Under the pieces are notes generated by a model. It did no database searches. It was not told the origin of the DNA and worked only from the letters and a program-made list of their open reading frames with translations. A program made the translations under genes and the position numbers. A DNA stretch of 57,318 nt, from NCBI GenBank assembly GCA_947498595.1, contig CANMKX010000026.1:1-57318 (forward strand). The letters run 5' to 3'. The stretch's first letter is position 1, and each line of letters begins with the position of its first letter. Source of the stretch: an uncultured Aquimarina sp. GTDB taxonomy: Bacteria > Bacteroidota > Bacteroidia > Flavobacteriales > Flavobacteriaceae. Shown here piece after piece: positions 1 through 7,554 of the stretch.

Positions 1-109
1 CGTAAAACCCATAGCCATTAAATCACTAGCAATACGTGGGTTTTAGTCAACACTGCATTCAGATACTGCTCTACGAGTAGTCCGAATGCTTAGTTATTGC
101 CAGTAGTAT
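1..109 (-). repeat. Repeat A, copy 1 (partial): attC-like hairpin downstream of the next gene
   Basis: The sequence is nearly identical to 4371-4475 and 35066-35162. It holds two inverted repeats: AAACCCA/TGGGTTT near 5-40, and GCATTC...GAATGC near 55-90, flanked by AAC and GTT triplets. A short hairpin bounded by AAC/GTT just after the stop codon of a solitary gene resembles integron attC recombination sites; that reading is inference. The copy is cut by the window edge. Confidence 0.6.
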
Positions 110-1195
110 TTATTCCATTCGATTCATTTCGGTTGCTCCTTGTACAGCTCCAATTGATTCAAGAACTTCTTCTTGGTCTTGTTTTTCAGCCCAACCTATT
201 TTTGATAGCTCGTCTCTGACTTGGTCTTCTGTTTTTTCCTTTACAAAGTGGTAAATCGCGAAATCCACAACTTCCATTGGAACTCTTTCAAGTGAATAAG
301 ATATTAGACTTGAAGACAGTCTTAAAACACCAATAAAATAGGTGATTACTAATTGTAACACCCAACTGATTAATAATCCTATCCAACCTGTGTTGAGTTT
401 TTTAATTGTTAGTCCTGCATCAAATCTAGCTTGCGTAAACTCCCAAAAGTTAAAAGGTTGAAAGTTGTTTTCATTTAGTATTATTTGGTACTGAAAATAT
501 TGATTTGAAGTATATGTTATCAAAATCATTCCAATTAGCAGATAGTGCAAATGGTCATAAAAAGTGTAATTACTTATTTTTATAAGTTGTTTTAGCACAA
601 ATCCCATAACAATTGCTACTCCTAACTCAAAAAGACCAATTATATAGATCCTTTGTGTAGATAGAAAAGCAACGATAAAACCTAATAATAGTGCAGTAAT
701 TATTCCACCAACAATTGCAATCCAAAATTGTGGCTCTTTTCTAGTTTTTGGTTGCGGTAAACTTTCGGGTATTTCATAGTCATCCCAATTATTTTTCTTC
801 TCTACTTCTTTTTCAAGTTCAGCTAAAGTTTCTCGGTCAAATTCATTTTCGGTGTTTAGAAATGCGTGAATAAATAATTTCACCCTTTTAGAATTTCTTC
901 CATTATCCCACATTTCATTTCCAAGAGAAACACTTTTAATTATCAATTTACCATAATCGTAAGAAATAGAGATTTTTTCAGTCCAACGATTCCAGTCGCC
1001 TTTTCGTTTAGCTTCAGCATTTTTTTCGTCTTGGTAAATTAAATCCCAACCTAGCTTTTCAAAAGTTTTTAATACAATAGGAATTATTACCGTTTTATTC
1101 AAATCAGTTCTTATTTCCTCCTCAAATTTTGGTGTCCAATTAAAGCTATGTTTCTTCTTTATTGAGGATTCGTATTTTCTTAGTTCGTCTGTCAT
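110..1195 (-). CDS. Hypothetical multi-pass membrane protein, 361 aa
   Basis: I do not recognise the family. The first 150 residues are hydrophilic and rich in Lys/Glu, with a possible mixed alpha/beta domain around residues 30-110 (GWDLIYQDEKNAEAK, KISISYDYGKLIIKSVSLG). About four hydrophobic segments follow, near residues 157-180, 183-205, 217-235 and 270-295. The last 60 residues are again hydrophilic and acidic. The ATG at 1195 fits, with no upstream competitor. The gene stands alone on the minus strand between two long inverted repeats, like the other cargo genes of this islet. That context suggests horizontally mobile cargo, but the sequence gives no direct clue to its activity. Confidence 0.8.
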   Translation of the reverse strand: MTDELRKYESSIKKKHSFNWTPKFEEEIRTDLNKTVIIPIVLKTFEKLGWDLIYQDEKNAEAKRKGDWNRWTEKISISYDYGKLIIKSVSLGNEMWDNGRNSKRVKLFIHAFLNTENEFDRETLAELEKEVEKKNNWDDYEIPESLPQPKTRKEPQFWIAIVGGIITALLLGFIVAFLSTQRIYIIGLFELGVAIVMGFVLKQLIKISNYTFYDHLHYLLIGMILITYTSNQYFQYQIILNENNFQPFNFWEFTQARFDAGLTIKKLNTGWIGLLISWVLQLVITYFIGVLRLSSSLISYSLERVPMEVVDFAIYHFVKEKTEDQVRDELSKIGWAEKQDQEEVLESIGAVQGATEMNRME

Positions 1196-1208
1196 TTTAT
1201 ATTACTGG

Positions 1209-1297
1209 CAACACTAAGTGTAAGATGAGCAATAGCGTCGTTGATTAAATCGTTAGCGAAGACAAACTATTTAATCAATGCAATCTTACATAATGTT
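1209..1297. repeat. Nested inverted repeat, attC-like
   Basis: The inner arms TTGATTAAAT (1241) and ATTTAATCAA (1269) pair perfectly over 10 bp. The outer arms AACACTAAGTGTAAGAT (1209) and ATCTTACATAATGTT (1283) pair imperfectly. The outer ends are AAC and GTT. A long imperfect hairpin with AAC/GTT ends is the architecture of integron attC sites. It lies between the start of the 361-aa gene and decayed coding fragments to the right, where a cassette boundary would be expected. Confidence 0.6.
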
Positions 1298-1324
1298 ATG
1301 TGCTTTTCTTTTTTGATTAATTTA

Positions 1325-1690
1325 TTATAAAATTAAAAATAAAATCTCAGTTGTTCTATTTTGGTAAACAAAAAAACATTCAACTTTTTCGGAGCCATCC
1401 AAACCTATGGATTTATAGACCAGTCTATGATCCGTTGGTGTAGGGAACTGATACTCCGTTTTCCATTCTGATAAACATTCCGCAATTCCGCTTCAAATTT
1501 GACTTTGTAAAAAATTTTCGCGACCTTGATCAAGTATTTTATAACGTGCTAACGTTTGGATAGTGTAACTCTCCACGATATCATCTCAAAATACTTGGGC
1601 AATTCCTTTTCACAAAGTATTTGTCCGTACTCTTTATCAGAAGAAAACTCCATAATCCCAGCGCATCCCTCCGAAAAAATTGTCAGATCA
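1325..1690 (-). pseudogene. Decayed minus-strand coding fragments, unknown protein
   Basis: Reading leftward, 1492-1325 is an open fragment of about 55 codons (containing ECLSEWKTEYQFPTP and DHRLVYKSIGLDGSEKVE) that ends in TAA just before the attC-like repeat. A second open fragment at about 1680-1549 (containing SSDKEYGQILCEKELPKYFE) ends in TAG. Their composition is protein-like and less AT-rich than the surroundings, but no single frame joins them. They look like remains of one or two cargo genes. No family was recognised. Longer open frames on the plus strand here look less protein-like and were not accepted. Confidence 0.35.
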
Positions 1691-1718
1691 AAATGGACAA
1701 TTACACCTACCAGGAGTT

Positions 1719-2121
1719 TGCTAAGAAGTCCTATTTGTTACTTTATGGTTTTATAAAAACTAAATATAGCCAATATCAAGCAGCTTTAAAATGGATTTTT
1801 GTTTCTTTTGAAAGGTGCTCTTTTTTGACAATAATTCTTGAAAATTATTTAAAAAGACAATACATGTTCTTTATTTTTTCATCAGAGTAAATATGAATCC
1901 CCATTGTCTTTTTAAAGTACCAAATTGATGCTCTGTTAGTTGTTGTCGCAATCTATAGTATTGGGAATTAGAATCTATTCCTAATAAAGTCGTATTATAC
2001 TTTTTTTAAAGAACATTAATTTTATCAACTGATTCACCTAAACACGGAAGAAAACTTTTTAAAAAGACTTTTCTTCTTCTTTATATTTTATAGTTATTAA
2101 CTTGCGCAACAATTACTATTG
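1719..2121 (+). mobile_element. Degenerate insertion-sequence remnant (repeat B to repeat C)
   Basis: 1719-1830 matches the left part (repeat B) of the element at 24352-24888, including TTATGGTTTTATAAAA and CTAAATATAGCCAATATCA. 1975-2121 matches its right part (repeat C), including GATTCACCTAAACAC and a hairpin with A/T-rich arms. The better-preserved copy at 24352 carries a transposase C-terminal fragment between the two parts, so this is most likely an internally deleted and mutated copy of the same insertion sequence. Confidence 0.55.
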
Positions 2122-2466
2122 TTATGTGTTTTTTATTTTTTCAACTAGATCAATAGTTAATGAGTCAAATTTTATTTCTTTTAATTCGGATGAAGATGCA
2201 ATTTCAATCAAGGGTTTTTCATCTAAAGTCAAATATCTGTTATCCAATTAATTAATCCTGTATAGAAGTTCTTCAATTGTCCATTTTTCGTTTTCAATTA
2301 AGCTCTTAATTAAAGAATCTGCATGTGAATTCTCTTTAAAACAGTTAATATGGAATTTTGGAAACTTGTCCTCATAAATTATCCATTCATCATAGTATTG
2401 GTCACCAAGGTCAATATATTCTTGATTTCCAGTTAAAGTTTTGAATGTTATAGTGCTATACTTCAT
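2122..2466 (-). pseudogene. Small unknown protein, 114 codons, interrupted by an in-frame TAA
   Basis: The ORF from the ATG at 2466 stops at 2250-2248 after 72 codons (ending EELLYRIN). The same frame continues without a gap for 42 more codons of normal protein composition (LDNRYLTLDEKPLIEIASSS ... VEKIKNT) to TAA at 2124-2122, which lies inside the next attC-like/IS boundary, as is typical for these cassettes. The simplest reading is one 114-aa protein with a nonsense codon 73, for example CAA to TAA. A separate TTG start just after the stop is possible but less likely. The gene sits 2 bp after the 117-aa gene, so the two form a pair. The family is not recognised. Confidence 0.6.
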
Positions 2467-2468
2467 TT

Positions 2469-2822
2469 TTATAGTCCAAAAATTTGTGGTGGATTAATAC
2501 CAATTTTTGGTAAGGCGTTATGCATTACTCTGTTAACTGAATTTTCTATTGCATATTTTCTTCCAGAAGGATCAACTCCAACATTTAGAATTGTTATTTC
2601 TAAATTAATTCCATCCTTTTTATATCCATTAATCCAATTTTTCTCAAATTCGTTTTCAATTGCTTTTAATGTTTTTTCATCGTTTAATTGAATGCCATGG
2701 CCACGGTTAATTTTTGCTTGTCCAGACCTCTTAATTTCAATTGTTATATCGGAATAGACTCCTTCTGTTCCTTGTCCAAGGATAAATTTGTTAATTGATA
2801 TTGTAGAATTATTTGTTTCCAT
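2469..2822 (-). CDS. Hypothetical protein, 117 aa
   Basis: A small soluble protein with no signal peptide or membrane helix. Residues 20-35 (VYSDITIEIKRSGQAKINRG) and 70-85 (INLEITILNVGVDP) look like beta strands, with a helix around 48-65 (DEKTLKAIENEFEKNWING). The ATG start at 2822 has no nearby alternative. Its stop lies 2 bp before the next small gene, which suggests co-translation and perhaps a two-protein unit of the toxin/immunity or TA kind; that is only a guess from size and arrangement. Its upstream flank is repeat B at 2833. Confidence 0.65.
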   Translation of the reverse strand: METNNSTISINKFILGQGTEGVYSDITIEIKRSGQAKINRGHGIQLNDEKTLKAIENEFEKNWINGYKKDGINLEITILNVGVDPSGRKYAIENSVNRVMHNALPKIGINPPQIFGL

Positions 2823-2832
2823 CTAATTGCAG

Positions 2833-3121
2833 GTAACGTGAGTCTGCGCAGAAACTCCTGTTTGTTATTTTATGGTTTTATAAAAGCTAAATATAGCCAA
2901 TATCAAGCAACTTTAAAATGGGTTTTTATTTCTTCTGAAAGGTACCCTTTTTTGATTTTCTTTTAAAGTTTCTTAATAAATGGGACGTTCTATAAATCGA
3001 CCATTTTTATTGGTTGTAGATTCACTTAAACACAGAATAAAAGCCTCTTAAAAAGGCTTTTATTCTCCTTTATATTTTATAATTATCAACTTGTGCAACG
3101 ATTACCGGTGTTACCACACGT
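2833..3121. mobile_element. Short B-C composite repeat, MITE-like relic
   Basis: 2833-2960 is repeat B, starting AACGTGAGTCTGCGCAGAAA, and 3010-3121 is repeat C, with a terminator-like hairpin at 3035-3065 (AATAAAAGCCT / AGGCTTTTATT) and an end resembling GCAACGATTACC. The two parts are the termini of the element at 24352-24888, here with the transposase interior deleted. It separates two unrelated minus-strand genes, and its outer ends are AAC/GTT-bounded short palindromes (GTGAGTcTGCGCAGaaACTC). Confidence 0.6.
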
Positions 3122-3128
3122 TTTTTTA

Positions 3129-3941
3129 TCAGAAGTCATTGTCATAAATAGTTAAATTCAAATTTGTTGGATTCGATTTTGCAATGTCTCTTAATTCTTT
3201 ATCATATTTTTCAAAAAATGATGTACACTCAATTTTCAATTCCTTAATATATTCAGCTAGTTTTTTTTCAGTAACTACAGTTAAAACACTCAACCCATTT
3301 TCTTCAAATGATTTAGTAGAGACAAAGGTTGAAACAAATTTTTCTTCAAGTTTTATTTCATTATCATTTGTTAGACTTCCGTCATAGAGTTCTCCTTTAA
3401 TTGCTATAATCGGAATATAAATATTACAAAACTTACTGTTAGACTTGTTCGATTTATTAACTAAATAATCAGTTGCCTTTATAACACTTTGACTTGCAGA
3501 ATAAGAGGAATCATTTTTTTCTGAGAAAGCAGTCACTATGTTATATCCATAGTTTGTCAAATCAGGAAATAGAAGTGGTGAACGAAACTTGGATTCAGAA
3601 AGGATTTTTTTAATTAATAACTGAGCGTTATTACTTCCAAAAATTGGTAGTTTATCTTTTTGAGTTTGATATTCAGAATCACTTTTTAAAACAATCCACG
3701 GTTTTCCGACAATTTTTTTACATTCGACTACAAATGTCAGATTAAACCAAACTTTTTCTACAGATTTCGTTACGTGAGCTATAATATCTGTTTCTCTATA
3801 TTTTCCAGTTTCAGAATCTTTGAATAAAATTGATTGTCCGATTTGAAAACCTCCTTCTTTGAAAGCTTTGGCTACTTTCATTTCAAATGGAAAACCACCT
3901 TTATTAATCCATTTTTTGATGCTTTTAATTTTGTTCTCCAT
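3129..3941 (-). CDS. Putative PD-(D/E)XK-fold endonuclease-like protein, 270 aa
   Basis: The N-terminal third carries the pattern of a restriction-endonuclease-like core: Glu in GGFPFEMKVAKAFKEGGF (residues 15-32), Asp in YRETDIIAHV (about 47-56), then ECK in FVVECKKIVGKPW (about 69-81). The E...D...E-x-K spacing is that of PD-(D/E)XK nucleases such as the Mrr-like group. The rest, about 190 residues, is unassigned and ends in a helix-rich tail. I chose the ATG at 3941 rather than the TTG at 3953. No methyltransferase or helicase partner lies nearby, so this would be a solitary nuclease-like cargo gene, plausibly defensive. Function is inferred from motifs only. Confidence 0.6.
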   Translation of the reverse strand: MENKIKSIKKWINKGGFPFEMKVAKAFKEGGFQIGQSILFKDSETGKYRETDIIAHVTKSVEKVWFNLTFVVECKKIVGKPWIVLKSDSEYQTQKDKLPIFGSNNAQLLIKKILSESKFRSPLLFPDLTNYGYNIVTAFSEKNDSSYSASQSVIKATDYLVNKSNKSNSKFCNIYIPIIAIKGELYDGSLTNDNEIKLEEKFVSTFVSTKSFEENGLSVLTVVTEKKLAEYIKELKIECTSFFEKYDKELRDIAKSNPTNLNLTIYDNDF

Positions 3942-3960
3942 AGTTTTTTTCAAATGTTTG

Positions 3961-4475
3961 GTAACGTGAGTCTGCGCAGAACCCCTGTTTGTTATTTTAT
4001 GGTTTTATAAAAGCTAAATATAATCAATATCAAGTAGCTTTAAATGGATTTTGATTCTTTTGAAAAGTACTCTTTATTTAATAATAGTACTTAAAAATGA
4101 TTAAAAAAAGAAGATTTAAAAACAGTTTGTGTTTTTAATGGAAAAGCCCCTCCAAAGCATTGGATAGACCAACTAAAAAATCAAAAAACAGCTAAAAAAA
4201 TTAAATGCTAAGGCATCATAGGATACCTATCTCCAAAAATAAAGATGATATTTGAATTGTTTTGAAAATAGATTTTTCAACAAAAAAACAGTGTTATCAA
4301 TATGTAAATAATCTTACTATCCTCAAGAAAAGAACTTTTATTAGTTCTAATATACCTCCAAGAAAAAGCTTCGTAAAACCCATAACCCTTAAATCGCTAG
4401 CAATACGTGGGTTTTAGTCAACACTGCATTCAGATACTGCTCTACGAGCAGTCCGAATGCTTAGTTATTGTAAGT
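3961..4475. repeat. Repeat B (3961-4070) followed by repeat A copy 2 (4195-4475)
   Basis: 3961-4070 repeats the AACGTGAGTCTGCGCAGAAC unit seen at 2833 and 24352. 4195-4475 matches 34890-35162 over about 270 bp with few differences, including GATGATATTTGAATTGTTTT and the AAACCCA/TGGGTTT and GCATTC/GAATGC hairpins. The last 105 bp also match 1-109. No intact gene lies within. 4071-4194 is AT-rich and shows nothing recognisable. Confidence 0.65.
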
Positions 4476-4481
4476 AGTTGT

Positions 4482-5105
4482 TTATTCATATTTTTTCATT
4501 TCTTCTCTAATTTGACCTATTTGATTTCTCAATTCTTCATCAAACACTTTGTAACCTTCAGCTACATTTTTCATTGCTTGAGCCATATAATCTTCAGATT
4601 GTTGGTATATATTAAAAGCTTCTTGTTCTTGTTCAGTTCCAATAAATCTCAAATATTGTTCGTGTGTTATTTCCACATTTTCTGAATAAGGAGCCAACAT
4701 ATTTAAATTATCATAAAATCCATTTAAAATTTCATTCGCTGTATAATTTGAAGTTAAGTCAAAATAAAGTCCAATAGAACTGGATAATGCTAAAGAGGAA
4801 CTATTAGCTTGAGCTATTTTTTCATCTATTTGTTTCAATAGATTATCATTCAAATTTTCGCCAACTTTAGTTTCACCTTCTTTATATCGTCCAAATAGGA
4901 TTATTAATTGATTTAAAGCGTCTGAAAAAAGAGAGTATTGCATAATAGCCGCTTCGGCAGCTTGTAGTTTTTTACTGAAAAATTGTTTTTTTAAGTCATA
5001 GGTATATTCATTCTTCTTTTGAACTAAATCAAGAATTTTAGTTATAACAACTGTTAGGATTGAACCAATCAATCCTCCTAAAATACCAATCATTTGTTCG
5101 CTCAT
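4482..5105 (-). CDS. Hypothetical membrane-anchored helical protein, 207 aa
   Basis: Residues 5-28 (MIGILGGLIGSILTVVITKI) form a single N-terminal membrane helix followed by KK, so the rest is probably cytoplasmic. Residues 30-200 are almost entirely amphipathic helix (LDLVQKKNEYTYDLKKQFFS, LKQIDEKIAQANSSSLALSS, IRNQIG-like tail) and suggest a helical bundle or coiled coil. No catalytic motif was seen. The gene stands alone on the minus strand. Both of its flanks, repeat A on the left and repeat D on the right, recur around an unrelated gene at 35163-35687, so it behaves as exchangeable cargo. The ATG start at 5105 is well placed. Confidence 0.7.
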   Translation of the reverse strand: MSEQMIGILGGLIGSILTVVITKILDLVQKKNEYTYDLKKQFFSKKLQAAEAAIMQYSLFSDALNQLIILFGRYKEGETKVGENLNDNLLKQIDEKIAQANSSSLALSSSIGLYFDLTSNYTANEILNGFYDNLNMLAPYSENVEITHEQYLRFIGTEQEQEAFNIYQQSEDYMAQAMKNVAEGYKVFDEELRNQIGQIREEMKKYE

Positions 5106-5121
5106 TTAGTTCGTTTTTAAT

Positions 5122-5270
5122 TACCTACAACATAAATATATAGTTACCATGGTAACTATATATATCATATATTTCTCTTTGATTAAAGATAATTAAATTA
5201 ATTAGTGACCAAAAATTATTTACTAGTTCTTTTTTAATGAAGTTAGTAAAATCAATAGCTGACAAAGATT
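5122..5270. repeat. Repeat D copy 1, with a 28-bp perfect palindrome
   Basis: 5131-5160 contains a perfect palindrome whose half is ATATATAGTTACCA. The following stretch (TTAAATTAATTAGTG, ATTATTTACTAGTT, GTAAAATCAATAGCT) recurs at 27681-27830 and 35705-35875. In all three places it lies directly upstream of the first minus-strand cargo gene. It could hold a promoter, an operator or a recombination boundary; the sequence alone does not decide. Confidence 0.65.
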
Positions 5271-5620
5271 CTTAGCATTTTTAATTTTTCCTTAAAATCT
5301 ATAGCAGTAGATGTAAATTACTTCATACTATATTCAGGTTTAGGTAACACAAGAAAAGATATAAAAGCTACAGAAGTAAAAAGATATCATGCTGTCAAGT
5401 ATTTTTGAAAGCATTATAGAAGAGTAGTTTTATAAATAAATCCAATAAATACATTATTCATATTTTAAAATAATGTCGCATACTAATGAGGATAAGATTT
5501 TTGTCTACTACTAAATATTGAAGACAAATAAAACGTTTTTAAAATTCGAATTTATTAATTTTAAGACCAAAATGTTACAGTTGAATCACAAGCTTAACAA
5601 CAAAACTAGAATTGAATAAA
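5271..5620. other. Gene-free AT-rich stretch upstream of the LytS-type kinase
   Basis: No credible ORF was found. A short plus-strand fragment near 5305-5410 (containing LGNTRKDIKATEVKRY) reads like a piece of a lost gene but has no start and soon stops. The 100 bp before 5621 should hold the kinase promoter; no clear TAnnTTTG box was identified. Confidence 0.4.
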
Positions 5621-6712
5621 ATGGTTTTTAATAAAGAAAAGCGAATTCGATATTTAGGATTTAATGATGTATGGTTTTCGATTATTGGTATTTTAATCTT
5701 AAGTCTTAGTACAGATTATATCTTTAATAATTCCTTTGGAAACTATCCGTTAACAATGGCTCTGTTTAGTTGGAGTGCTTCATTATTCATTACTATTTGT
5801 GATTGGTTGATCATACGTAGATTTTTGATTTTTTTACGTAAAAAGTACCCAGACTTTCGTGATGATATAAAACGAATCAGCATTTTTTTCTTAACTATTG
5901 TCGTTACAATAGTCATTGTTGATTATGTGGGAGGTAATACACTCGAATATATATATCGTCTTTCAGGCAGAAACGCGAATTATCATACGCAATTTAAAGT
6001 ACTATTGCCAGTTATTTTGGTAACTATAATGATTATGGCAATATATGAGGCTATGTATTATTATATAAGATTAAAAACATCCATTAGAGCCGAAGAACAA
6101 GCAAAGCAAGTAAGCATCCAAGCGCAGTTGGATACATTGCGAAATCAAGCACAACCTCATTTTTTATTTAATAGTCTAAACACGCTACAAGATATCATTG
6201 AAGAAGATACTAAAGAAGATGCTAAGGAGTTTGTAAATAAACTCTCAGATGTATATCGTTTTATTCTAGAATCTAGTAATGCAAACCTTATTACATTAGA
6301 AGAAGAATTTAAATTTGTCAAGGCGTACATTCATATTCAGAAAGAACGTTTTGGAGATAATTTAAAAGTGCATTGGGATATTGCAGAAACGCAGTTTTTG
6401 GCTATGATAGTCCCAATGAGTTTACAGTTGTTAATCGAAAATGCAATAAAACATAATGTTATATCCAGAGCCAAACCCTTAGAAATTACAATCAAGATAA
6501 AAGACAAAAGATTGGTTGTCTATAACAAAATTCAGTTGAAATCTACAGTAGTACCTTCTACCAAAATTGGCCTCAAAAATATAGAAAAGCGATATGCTAT
6601 CATATCTAATATCCCAATAGAAATCAAAAATAACGAAACATATTTTGTTGTCTCTTTACCTTTATTAACCTCATCAAATAAAAAGAAAAACGATGCAAAT
6701 ACTCATCATTGA
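5621..6712 (+). CDS. LytS-type sensor histidine kinase, 363 aa
   Basis: A membrane histidine kinase of the LytS/YehU (His_kinase, PF06580) type. Four hydrophobic segments lie near residues 18-35, 47-67, 87-106 and 125-150. A linker helix leads to the phosphoacceptor motif NQAQPHFLFNSLNTLQDI, with the acceptor His at about 180, and a C-terminal ATP-binding domain carries the N box (QLLIENAIKHNV). I took the ATG at 5621; a TTG at 5612 is in frame but less likely. The 3' end overlaps the response regulator gene by 20 bp, so the pair is translationally coupled. No separate ligand domain is visible, so the stimulus is probably sensed in the membrane. Confidence 0.9.
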   Translation: MVFNKEKRIRYLGFNDVWFSIIGILILSLSTDYIFNNSFGNYPLTMALFSWSASLFITICDWLIIRRFLIFLRKKYPDFRDDIKRISIFFLTIVVTIVIVDYVGGNTLEYIYRLSGRNANYHTQFKVLLPVILVTIMIMAIYEAMYYYIRLKTSIRAEEQAKQVSIQAQLDTLRNQAQPHFLFNSLNTLQDIIEEDTKEDAKEFVNKLSDVYRFILESSNANLITLEEEFKFVKAYIHIQKERFGDNLKVHWDIAETQFLAMIVPMSLQLLIENAIKHNVISRAKPLEITIKIKDKRLVVYNKIQLKSTVVPSTKIGLKNIEKRYAIISNIPIEIKNNETYFVVSLPLLTSSNKKKNDANTHH

Positions 6713-7445
6713 AGACGAACCACGCGCAGCGAGACAATTACAAAACTTACTTAAAAAAAGTGTTCCCGACTTTAAACTATTAGAGGTTATAGATACAGTT
6801 GAGGATGCGGTAATATGGTTTACACAACAATCAACTCCAGATTTAGTCTTTATGGATATTCAATTAGCAGATGGACTAAGTTTCGAAATTTTTCAAAAAA
6901 TAGAAGTTACGGTACCGATAATTTTCACCACCGCTTTTGATCAATATGCTATTCAAGCATTTAAAGTAAATAGTATAGATTATTTACTAAAGCCAATTCA
7001 GCAAAAAGATTTGGAAAATGCTGTTGGTAAGTTTAAGAAATTGAATCAAGCTACTAGTATCGCTCCAGTGATTTTGAAGGAGTTATTGTATACCGTGCAA
7101 TCCACGCAAAAACGATCAGAAATATTAGTAAAAGAAGGGAGTGGTTTTGTGCAAGTTAGAGTTTCAGAACTGCTATATGTATACTCTCAAGAAAGCATCA
7201 CTTTTGGCGTTACTCAAGACAAACGTTATATCATAGACGAGACAATGGATCAATTATATGGTTCTTTGGACGAAAGTAAATTTTATAGAATCAATCGCGG
7301 ACAAATTATCTCCAAAATAGCAGTGCAAAAAATAGAACCTTATTTTAATCATAGAGTTAAACTTACTGTTTCTAGTCCAAGGGATCAAGAGTTTATTGTA
7401 AGCCGACAAAAAACTAGTGATTTTAAAGAATGGATGAATAGATAA
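6693..7445 (+). CDS. LytTR-family response regulator, 250 aa
   Basis: An N-terminal receiver domain (residues 1-125) has the acidic pair EDE at 7-9, the phosphoacceptor Asp55 in LVFMDIQL, the conserved Thr in IIFTTAFD and Lys in YLLKPI. The C-terminal LytTR DNA-binding domain spans about residues 145-250 (ILVKEGSGFVQVRVSELLYV, FYRINRGQIISKIAVQKIEP). It is the cognate regulator of the overlapping kinase. The adjacent M20 amidohydrolase gene, 109 bp downstream on the same strand, is a plausible target, but no operator pair was identified. Confidence 0.92.
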   Translation: MQILIIEDEPRAARQLQNLLKKSVPDFKLLEVIDTVEDAVIWFTQQSTPDLVFMDIQLADGLSFEIFQKIEVTVPIIFTTAFDQYAIQAFKVNSIDYLLKPIQQKDLENAVGKFKKLNQATSIAPVILKELLYTVQSTQKRSEILVKEGSGFVQVRVSELLYVYSQESITFGVTQDKRYIIDETMDQLYGSLDESKFYRINRGQIISKIAVQKIEPYFNHRVKLTVSSPRDQEFIVSRQKTSDFKEWMNR

Positions 7446-7554
7446 AAGTAAAATAACAATTCAAGTATCAAAAACTATGTTTCAACAGAAAGCGCTGTTA
7501 TTGAGCTAATAATCAATACATCTTTGTGGTATAATCATCAAATAACATTATATC

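Noticed and set aside
1556..1890. Two overlapping plus-strand open frames (66 and 89 aa)
   Set aside because: Their composition is not protein-like and they run across the IS-like repeat B. Minus-strand fragments in the same place read more like coding sequence.
5131..5160. 28-bp palindrome considered as a CRISPR repeat or a simple terminator
   Set aside because: There are only three dispersed copies of the surrounding element and no regularly spaced units, so it is not CRISPR. There is no GC-rich stem plus T run, so it is not an ordinary terminator.
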